Shown here in pieces: positions 40,337-46,334 of a stretch of DNA of 46,334 nt. The DNA is from Candidatus Gottesmanbacteria bacterium (lineage in GTDB: Bacteria > Patescibacteria > Microgenomatia > UBA10105 > UBA927). The notes beneath the pieces were generated by a model, which saw only the letters and a program-made list of their open reading frames with translations, ran no database searches and had not been told where the DNA came from. Position 1 is the stretch's first letter. Each line of letters begins with the position of its first letter. The translations under genes were made by a program, and so were the position numbers. The stretch is from contig CAIJMI010000002.1 of the NCBI GenBank assembly GCA_903821745.1, forward strand, positions 1 to 46,334, read 5' to 3'.

Positions 40337-40342
40337 TATACT
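40337..40342 (+). promoter_or_regulatory. -10 box of the two-gene hypothetical operon
   Basis: TATACT lies 14 nt before the ATG at 40357. The leader would be about 7 nt. It sits in the 24-bp gap between divergent genes. Confidence 0.45.
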
Positions 40343-40356
40343 GATAGGTATTAGGT

Positions 40357-40569
40357 ATGCGGCATAAAGAAGTACAGCAATTGATGGAAGAATTACAAAG
40401 GGTATATGATCCTGCGACGAAAGAACGATATAACAAAACACATAAACCTCTTTTTTCTAAGAAATCAGAAGAAAAAAAGAAAGATTCACCTGTTTCATTA
40501 AATGGATCTATCCCTGCAACCATCGCACAAATTAGGCAAGTTTTATATAAGAGGGAAGATGATATATAA
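40357..40569 (+). CDS. Hypothetical small protein
   Basis: A 70-aa charged protein with an N-terminal helix (HKEVQQLMEELQRVYDPATK) and a Lys/Ser-rich centre, without TM segments or Cys motifs. It has a -10 box just upstream and the next small gene 8 nt downstream, suggesting an operon of two. No family is recognised. Confidence 0.5.
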   Translation: MRHKEVQQLMEELQRVYDPATKERYNKTHKPLFSKKSEEKKKDSPVSLNGSIPATIAQIRQVLYKREDDI

Positions 40570-40577
40570 TAAACGCT

Positions 40578-40775
40578 ATGGAAACAGATGGAGTAGAAAA
40601 TAGTTTTCTTGGGGGCTTACTGAAAAAATTAGCGTCCGTTCAACAAGTTGAAGTAGAGACTGGAAAATCAACGAAACCACTACAAGATGAAGTGTGGCGG
40701 CAAATTCATCAGGTAATGGGAAAGGGAACAATACTTGAAGGACAGGGTGTGACGAAATCCGGTGGAGATGATTAA
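40578..40775 (+). CDS. Hypothetical small protein
   Basis: A 65-aa protein, acidic at both ends, with a predicted helix near SFLGGLLKKLASVQQVEVE and a second near DEVWRQIHQVMGKG. It lies 8 nt after the previous small gene, and its stop is 3 nt from the stop of the convergent acyltransferase. No family is recognised. Confidence 0.48.
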   Translation: METDGVENSFLGGLLKKLASVQQVEVETGKSTKPLQDEVWRQIHQVMGKGTILEGQGVTKSGGDD

Positions 40776-40778
40776 TCA

Positions 40779-41531
40779 TTAAATTTTTCGTGAAAGATTG
40801 TTAGGAGTTGGTATTCCTTTATATACACCATGATATTGCTCTGGAAGCATATCTCGGATAGTAAGCATAATTTGATTCATACCCGGTTCGAGAGTTTCCT
40901 GAAATTGTTTTGATGTAGGTGGTTCTATTTCAAATGGGGGTGCAATGGAAACATGAATTTTTGAACGAGTGAATGCAAGGCGTTCTCCAAGTGATGTAGA
41001 TTTGTCTTCGAGACGGGAAAAAATATTTTCTGTTCCCCAAATAGCCCAAGGACTTATCTTGACGGGTTTTTCCATGACCATGGCAGCCCGTTTCGCCATA
41101 AACATGGTTCCTGAAAGTGCTGGTTTGAGCTCATGTTGTTCTTGATATGTCTTTCCACGGGTTCCTTCTGGAAATACGATGAGGATATTATTTTCTTTTA
41201 ATGCATCAACACATAAATTCATGGCTTCACGATCCGATGTTTCTCGTTGAATTCCAATACTATGAAATGCTTTAGCAAACATTCCGAGAAAATTATTATG
41301 CATCGTCTCTGATTTAATAACAGGAATGGGCTGTTTTGGAACAATAAGCATTGGTGGTAATATTTCTGCCCACCCCATATGGTTAATGACAATGATTGCT
41401 GGTCCATCATTGGGGATATATTCTTTCCCTTCAACTTCCATGCCTCGCGAAAGAACGGTGGGTAATAAAAATTCAACACAACCGCGTGTGCCTGTCGCAA
41501 GAATTGGTCTGGGAGATTCTAAAGAGTTCAT
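40779..41531 (-). CDS. PlsC-like 1-acyl-glycerol-phosphate acyltransferase family protein
   Basis: This 250-aa protein has the acyltransferase fold with motif I NHMGWAE (His51, Glu56) and motif III FPEGTRG (120-126). Motif I is HX4E, where most family members have HX4D. Members move acyl groups to lysophospholipids or related acceptors at the membrane. I chose the ATG at 41531; the longer frame from 41573 overlaps a good promoter (41545-41573). Substrate is unknown, and CPR cells may use it on scavenged lipids. It is divergent from rpoB. Confidence 0.82.
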   Translation of the reverse strand: MNSLESPRPILATGTRGCVEFLLPTVLSRGMEVEGKEYIPNDGPAIIVINHMGWAEILPPMLIVPKQPIPVIKSETMHNNFLGMFAKAFHSIGIQRETSDREAMNLCVDALKENNILIVFPEGTRGKTYQEQHELKPALSGTMFMAKRAAMVMEKPVKISPWAIWGTENIFSRLEDKSTSLGERLAFTRSKIHVSIAPPFEIEPPTSKQFQETLEPGMNQIMLTIRDMLPEQYHGVYKGIPTPNNLSRKI

Positions 41532-41544
41532 TGTGAATTTGCTT

Positions 41545-41573
41545 ATTCTAAAACGCTGCGTTTTAAGAGTCAA
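41545..41573 (-). promoter_or_regulatory. Promoter of the acyltransferase gene
   Basis: On the minus strand, TTGACT (41573-41568), a 17-nt spacer and TAGAAT (41550-41545) lie 13 nt before the ATG at 41531. It is back to back with the rpoB promoter; the two -35 boxes are 12 bp apart. Confidence 0.65.
41549..41565. promoter_or_regulatory. 17-bp inverted repeat in the acyltransferase promoter
   Basis: TAAAACGC-T-GCGTTTTA is a perfect inverted repeat with 8-bp arms and a 1-nt centre. It fills the spacer between the -35 and -10 boxes and touches the -10, the usual place for a repressor operator. The regulator is unknown. Confidence 0.45.
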
Positions 41574-41585
41574 TAATCTTATGGG

Positions 41586-41613
41586 TTGACAATAGGGATA
41601 TTTAAGGTATAAT
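41586..41613 (+). promoter_or_regulatory. Promoter of rpoB-rpoC
   Basis: A consensus TTGACA (41586-41591), a 16-nt spacer and TATAAT (41608-41613) predict a start near 41620 and a leader of about 85 nt. Confidence 0.85.
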
Positions 41614-41633
41614 TATCAGTAATTGAATAGCCC

Positions 41634-41671
41634 AAAGAGGCGAACGTTCATTGTTCGCTTCTTTCTTTTGC
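41634..41671 (+). promoter_or_regulatory. Strong hairpin with T-rich tract in the rpoB leader (candidate attenuator)
   Basis: AAAGAGGCGAAC (41634-41645), a 7-nt loop and GTTCGCTTCTTT (41653-41664) form 12 consecutive pairs with one G-T wobble. A T-rich stretch follows (CTTTTGCGTTTTTTG, then more T). It lies between the rpoB promoter and the rpoB ATG at 41705, and no gene on this strand ends just upstream, so it cannot be an ordinary 3' terminator. Confidence 0.7.
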
Positions 41672-41704
41672 GTTTTTTGAAGATTTTTTTGGAATTTATT
41701 CACA

Positions 41705-44700
41705 ATGTCTATAGATACGCACAGTCATCGATTATACTGGGGGAAGGAATACACAGACCTTCCTGAACTTGATCTTACCCTCGTGCAACGCGAATCCTAT
41801 CAATGGTTTTTAGAGGAAGGCGTTAAATCACTTCTAGCTGAAATTTCTCCTGTTCATGATTTTACCGGAAAAAACTGGGAATTATCCTTTGGTGACTATT
41901 TTTTTGGAAAACCAAGACTTACTCCAGCAACAGCAATTGAAAAAGGACTTACCTATGATATGCAACTCAAAGTCGTTGCATCCCTTACTAATAAACAAAC
42001 AGGACACCACGTGACACAGGAAGTGTTTTTAGGCGATATTCCAGCCATGACACAAAATGGGACTTTTATTATTAATGGAACAGAACGCTGTGTCGTGAAT
42101 CAGTTAGTACGTTCCCCAGGTATTTATTTCACCGGAGAAGTTGATCCGACAACAGGCCGGACATTATATAGTGCTGAAATCCGACCAATGCACGGATCAT
42201 GGCTTGAGATGTTCATTACACGAAACGATGTGTTGATGGTTCGTATTGACCGCCGACGGAAATTCGTTGCCAGCACATTCTTCCGCGCGCTTGGACTTTC
42301 CACAAATGAAGAAATCAAACAGGCATTTGCAGCCGTTGATGTGAATCCAGATCATCGATACATTGAAGCAACACTTGCAAAAGACTCAACAACCAATCAA
42401 AACGAAGCTATTCTTGAAATGTACCGAAAACTCCGACCTGGAGAACCAATTGTGCTTGATAACGCACGGGAATTGTTCCAGTCCATGTTTTTTGATCACC
42501 GAAGATATTCTCTTGAACGCGTCGGTCGGTACAAGATGAATAAAAAACTTCAAATTGATGTTCCAAACAACAAAGAAAATTGGGTGTTAACCAAAGAAGA
42601 TATTCTTGGTGGCATTAACTATTTAATTAATGTAGCCAATGGAAAAGGTGATGTTGACGATATTGATCATCTTGGAAACCGCCGTGTTCGACGGGTTGGT
42701 GAGCTTGTTGCAACTAATGCATTCCGTGTTGGGATGCTTCGTCTGGAACGGTCAATTCGTGAAAAGATGAGTTTGGCAGGACCACAAGCGGTTGATCTTC
42801 TTCCAACACAACTTGTGAATGCCCGTCCAATTATTGCAGCCGTGAATGATTTTTTCCGAACCAGTCAATTATCAACAATTCTTGATCAAACAAATCCACT
42901 CGCAGAAGTAGACAACCTTCGACGGTTTACCGTTATGGGTATCGGAGGAATTTCAAGAGAACGTGCATCCTTCTCTATTCGTGACATTAACGCATCACAA
43001 TATGGCCGTATTTGTCCAGTTCGAAGTCCAGAAGGACCAAACATTGGACTGGTTACCTACATGGCAATGTATGCACGGGTCAATGAATACGGATTTTTGG
43101 AAACACCATACCGACGAGTTGAAAAAATCACCGTTGGTGGAAAAACAAAAATGCATGTGACGGATGAAATGATCTATTTGGATGCAAATGATGAACAATA
43201 TCATTACATCACACATGCTGATATTGAACGGGATGATCAAGGAAATATCGTGCCAGAACGTGTTCCTATTCGCTACAAGGGAGAATTTTTAGAAGCTGAT
43301 AGTTCAGTTATAGAATATTTAGACATTGTTGCCAGGCAAGTTGTTGGAGCACCGGCTTCCATGATTCCATTTTTGGCACATGACGAAGCAAATCGGGCGC
43401 TTATGGGTACGCACATGCAATGCCAAGCAGTACCGCTTTTGCAGCCACAATCACCAATTATCGGAACCGGTATGGAACATGCAATCGCCGCATCTATGGG
43501 ACGGATGATCGAAGCAAAAGATGATGGAATTGTCTCATACGCAGATGCAATTGTTGTCAAAGTGAAATACAAAAATGGAGATGAAGATACGTACGGACTG
43601 GAAAAATTCAAACGATCTGCACAATCAACCTGTTACAACCAACATGTTGTTGTAACAACTGGACAAAAAGTAAAACAAGGCGATGTGTTAATTGAAGGAC
43701 CAGCAACAGATCAGGGAGAACTTGCTCTTGGATCAAACGTTGTTGTTGCCTACATGTCATTTGATGGTCTTGGATACGAAGACGCTATCGTTATCTCTGA
43801 CAGACTGGTTAAAGACGACGTCTTAACATCCGTCAATATTGAAGAATACGAAGCCTCTGTTGTTGATACCAAACTTGGTCCTGAAGAAACAACCCGTGAT
43901 ATTCCAAATGTGGGTGAAGAAGCACTCCGAAACTTGGATAAAGACGGAATCGTTGTTGTTGGTGCAGAAGTATCACCAAATGATATTTTGGTTGGAAAAA
44001 TTGCTCCAAAAGGCGAAACAGAATTAACAGCAGAAGAGCGATTGCTTCGGGCAATATTTGGAGAAAAAGCCCGTGAAGTTCGCGATACATCACTTCGAGT
44101 ACCACACGGAGAACGCGGAACGGTTGTTGATGTCCGAATTTTAGACAAAGAGCAGGGCGATGAACTGGAACCGGGAACAAACAGAAAAATTATTGTCAAA
44201 GTTGCGCAAATGCGTAAAGTCGTTGTTGGAGACAAACTTGCAGGACGACACGGAAACAAAGGAGTCATCTCAAAGATTCTTCCAGCAGCGGACATGCCAT
44301 ACATGGCAGATGGAACCGTGGTTGATTTGTTAATTTCTCCACTTTCCGTTTTGTCCCGTATGAACTTAGGTCAACTTCTTGAAACCCATCTTGGACTTGC
44401 TGCAAAGAAATTGAATGTAAAAATTGCAGTGCCAGTGTTTGAAAAAGTCAAAGAACAACGATTGACCGATAAAATTCAAGAATCAGGTCTTCCATTATCT
44501 GGAAAAACAAAATTATTTGACGGAAGAACCGGACGGGCATTCTCAGAAGAGATCGTTGTGGGAATCGGATTCATGATGAAGTTGATTCACATGGTCGAAG
44601 ATAAAACACATGCTCGTTCAACCGGACCATACTCGCTCGTGACACAACAGCCACTTGGAGGAAAAGCACAAATGGGAGGACAACGGCTTGGAGAAATGGA

Positions 44701-45070
44701 AGTATGGGCACTAGAAGCACATCGTTCCGCCCACGTGTTACAAGAAATGTTGACCATTAAATCAGATGATGTGGTCGGCCGTGCAAAAGCATTTGAATCT
44801 ATCGTTAAAGGCATTGATATTCCAGCATCTAATGTTCCAGAGTCATTCAAAGTATTAGTGAAAGAATTACAAGCACTCGGACTTTCCGTTAAACCAACCG
44901 GTGCAGTGACAGCAAAACAATTAATGACAGATGAAATAAAAGCAGAGGTAGTTCTTGAAGCAAAAGATTTAGCGGAAGTATCAGGAGCGGAACTTATTGA
45001 TGAAGCAGTTGAAACACCAGAAAAAAAGATTGAAGAAGCAGTGGTAGAAGAAATTAGTAAAACGGAGTAA
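41705..45070 (+). CDS. rpoB: RNA polymerase beta subunit
   Basis: This 1121-aa protein has canonical RpoB order: N-terminal LTLVQRESYQWFLEEGVKSL, fork/rifampicin region (RRFTVMGIGGISRERASF; RICPVRSPEGPNIGLVTYMA), active-site flanks (LGSNVVVAYMSFDGLGYEDA; VGDKLAGRHGNKGVISKILP) and the C-terminal clamp connection (GGQRLGEMEVWALEAHRSAH). It ends in a Glu-rich tail. It has its own promoter and hairpin leader rather than following rplJ-rplL as in many bacteria; rpoC follows 2 nt later. Confidence 0.98.
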   Translation: MSIDTHSHRLYWGKEYTDLPELDLTLVQRESYQWFLEEGVKSLLAEISPVHDFTGKNWELSFGDYFFGKPRLTPATAIEKGLTYDMQLKVVASLTNKQTGHHVTQEVFLGDIPAMTQNGTFIINGTERCVVNQLVRSPGIYFTGEVDPTTGRTLYSAEIRPMHGSWLEMFITRNDVLMVRIDRRRKFVASTFFRALGLSTNEEIKQAFAAVDVNPDHRYIEATLAKDSTTNQNEAILEMYRKLRPGEPIVLDNARELFQSMFFDHRRYSLERVGRYKMNKKLQIDVPNNKENWVLTKEDILGGINYLINVANGKGDVDDIDHLGNRRVRRVGELVATNAFRVGMLRLERSIREKMSLAGPQAVDLLPTQLVNARPIIAAVNDFFRTSQLSTILDQTNPLAEVDNLRRFTVMGIGGISRERASFSIRDINASQYGRICPVRSPEGPNIGLVTYMAMYARVNEYGFLETPYRRVEKITVGGKTKMHVTDEMIYLDANDEQYHYITHADIERDDQGNIVPERVPIRYKGEFLEADSSVIEYLDIVARQVVGAPASMIPFLAHDEANRALMGTHMQCQAVPLLQPQSPIIGTGMEHAIAASMGRMIEAKDDGIVSYADAIVVKVKYKNGDEDTYGLEKFKRSAQSTCYNQHVVVTTGQKVKQGDVLIEGPATDQGELALGSNVVVAYMSFDGLGYEDAIVISDRLVKDDVLTSVNIEEYEASVVDTKLGPEETTRDIPNVGEEALRNLDKDGIVVVGAEVSPNDILVGKIAPKGETELTAEERLLRAIFGEKAREVRDTSLRVPHGERGTVVDVRILDKEQGDELEPGTNRKIIVKVAQMRKVVVGDKLAGRHGNKGVISKILPAADMPYMADGTVVDLLISPLSVLSRMNLGQLLETHLGLAAKKLNVKIAVPVFEKVKEQRLTDKIQESGLPLSGKTKLFDGRTGRAFSEEIVVGIGFMMKLIHMVEDKTHARSTGPYSLVTQQPLGGKAQMGGQRLGEMEVWALEAHRSAHVLQEMLTIKSDDVVGRAKAFESIVKGIDIPASNVPESFKVLVKELQALGLSVKPTGAVTAKQLMTDEIKAEVVLEAKDLAEVSGAELIDEAVETPEKKIEEAVVEEISKTE

Positions 45071-45072
45071 TT

Positions 45073-46334
45073 ATGGACAATAAATCAACATTCGCAAATA
45101 TCGTCGATTTTTCCGGACTTGAAGTGCGGCTTGCATCAAGTGAGGATATTAAATCATGGTCATACGGCGAAGTAACGAAACCGGAAACCATTAATTACCG
45201 GACATTAAAACCAGAAAAAGACGGATTGTTTGATGAGAGAATCTTTGGGCCAACGAAAGACTGGGAATGTTATTGTGGAAAATACAAAAGAATCAGATAT
45301 CGGGGTATTGTCTGTGACAAATGCGGTGTTGAAGTAACTCAAAGTAAAGTTCGACGGGAACGCATGGGTCATATTACGCTTGCTGCACCCGTTGCGCATG
45401 TGTGGTTTTTTAAAGGTGCACCATCAAAGCTTTCTCTACTTCTCGACATGTCTCCACGAGCACTGGAAAGCGTTATCTATTTTGCTCAATATTTAGTTAT
45501 TCGTGTTGATGATGATAAGAAAAAAGCAGTGTTAAAACAACTTGCTGAGACTGGAAAAGGTCGAACGGACGAAATTGAAAAACGATTTAAAGAAGAAAAA
45601 GCAAAGAAACAAAAAGAATTATCTGAAGAAAAAGGATCCTTGAAAGAAAGAATCAAAGGGAAAGAAACACAAGATTTGGCTATTGCTGAAATGGGACTGA
45701 AAGAACGACAAGAACTGACACTTTTGGAAGATCAAATGAATAAAGAACAAGGAAAAGTGCAGGAAGTTGTCGATCAATTAGTTGCCATTGTTAAAAGCAT
45801 TAAGCCATTCTCCACAATAACAGAGGATGAATATTTGAAATTATTGGAATACGATGCTGTTGCGTGCTTCACCGTTGGTATGGGGGCAGAGGCAGTGTTA
45901 GAAGTGGTCAAACAAGTCAATCTCGATAAACTCGCAGCCGATCTTCATGAAGAAATCCGAAATACATCAGGACAACGCCATATCAAAGCAACAAAACGAC
46001 TTCGTGTCGTTGATGGCATGCACAAAGCAGGAATCAAACCACAATGGATGGTTCTTTCTATTTTACCAGTGATCCCACCAGATCTCCGGCCGATGGTGCA
46101 GTTAACCGGTGGACGATTTGCTACCTCTGATTTGAATGATTTGTATCGACGGGTGATTAACCGAAATAATCGGTTGAAGCACTTGATGGATCTTGGTGCA
46201 CCTGAAATTATTTTGCGGAATGAAAAACGTATGCTTCAGGAAGCAGTTGATTCATTAATTGATGCAACACAACGGCCATCATCTCGAGCGGTTATTCAGC
46301 CATTACGGTCACTTTCCGACATGCTTCGTGGAAA
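45073..46334 (+). CDS. rpoC: RNA polymerase beta' subunit, N-terminal part (runs off the window)
   Basis: An open frame of 420 codons to the window end. It starts with the RpoC opening (LEVRLASSEDIKSWSYGEVT, KPETINYRTLKPEKDGLFDE), the N-terminal zinc ribbon (CYCGKYKRIRYRGIVCDKCG), the HITLAAPVAHVWFFKG block, a Lys/Glu-rich coiled coil (about 150-240), the FTVGMGAEAV block and then the lid/rudder region (VLSILPVIPPDLRPMVQLTG, RVINRNNRLKHLM). The catalytic NADFDGD motif lies beyond the edge. It begins 2 nt after rpoB. Confidence 0.98.
   Translation, partial: MDNKSTFANIVDFSGLEVRLASSEDIKSWSYGEVTKPETINYRTLKPEKDGLFDERIFGPTKDWECYCGKYKRIRYRGIVCDKCGVEVTQSKVRRERMGHITLAAPVAHVWFFKGAPSKLSLLLDMSPRALESVIYFAQYLVIRVDDDKKKAVLKQLAETGKGRTDEIEKRFKEEKAKKQKELSEEKGSLKERIKGKETQDLAIAEMGLKERQELTLLEDQMNKEQGKVQEVVDQLVAIVKSIKPFSTITEDEYLKLLEYDAVACFTVGMGAEAVLEVVKQVNLDKLAADLHEEIRNTSGQRHIKATKRLRVVDGMHKAGIKPQWMVLSILPVIPPDLRPMVQLTGGRFATSDLNDLYRRVINRNNRLKHLMDLGAPEIILRNEKRMLQEAVDSLIDATQRPSSRAVIQPLRSLSDMLRG

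Noticed and set aside
1..46334. tRNA, rRNA, CRISPR arrays, insertion sequences
   Set aside because: I looked for T-loop-like and transposase-like signals and spaced repeats and found none. A tRNA scan was not possible, so a missed tRNA cannot be fully excluded.

Overview
The window reads as a piece of a Candidate Phyla Radiation (Patescibacteria) chromosome, most like the Microgenomates (OP11) branch. The reasons are the compact housekeeping genes (485-aa IF2, 621-aa AlaRS, 244-aa HrcA, a DnaJ without zinc finger), surface proteins with a TM helix followed by a Q-rich RS[RK]A motif, a baseplate-J-like membrane protein, PilN/PilO without a complete pil operon, an AMP-phosphorylase-like enzyme, and very tight gene packing. 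TGA is used as a stop, so the code appears standard (no Gracilibacteria-type recoding). Taxonomy is an inference from gene content; no 16S rRNA gene is present.

Layout. 1-3066 (minus): a type IV pilus-type operon, pilN-pilO-small membrane protein-FN3/Ig surface protein-a second TM-anchored surface protein cut by the window edge. 3119-5079: divergent rpsT and murJ. 5076-7249 (minus): a cohesin-domain surface protein and a GH39-like glycosidase, head to head with hrcA. 7306-11497: CIRCE-controlled hrcA-grpE-dnaK, a terminator, then dnaJ. 11500-21676: nusA-infB-DHH protein, a decayed vsr relic and an orphan ORF, rpsO, pnp, a protease-less Lon ATPase and RNase J. This is the classical nusA-infB-rpsO-pnp order without rbfA, truB and ribF, extended into an RNA-decay set. 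21679-23511 (minus): typA. 23657-27175: ftsK, a RodZ-like protein and two small envelope proteins. 27209-36171: alaS, an ASKHA/baseplate-J fusion, a sortase, an AMP-phosphorylase-like enzyme, a zinc ribbon, mltG and a DUF2207 protein. 36227-40775: small genes (CDGSH protein, RRM protein, a pair of tiny TM proteins, rlmN, a MazG-like protein, zinc ribbon, second mltG, hypotheticals). 40779-46334: an acyltransferase divergent from rpoB-rpoC (rpoC cut by the edge).

Functional threads. (1) Cell surface: a sortase at 31.4-32.1 kb, and two proteins elsewhere in the window whose C-termini are MP[TV]SGS plus a hydrophobic helix, the expected shape of its substrates. (2) RNA metabolism: pnp, Lon-like ATPase and rnj are in a row, with rlmN and an RRM protein nearby. 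(3) Transcription starts: many genes have -10 boxes 6-10 nt from the start codon, implying leaderless or near-leaderless mRNAs. In contrast, nusA, rpsO, typA and rpoB each have a leader carrying a GC-rich hairpin plus T-tract between promoter and start codon, which looks like attenuation. I consider that leader pattern, the stand-alone Lon ATPase, the ASKHA/baseplate-J fusion and the tiny paired TM proteins the best candidates for undescribed biology. I saw no tRNA, rRNA, CRISPR array or insertion sequence.
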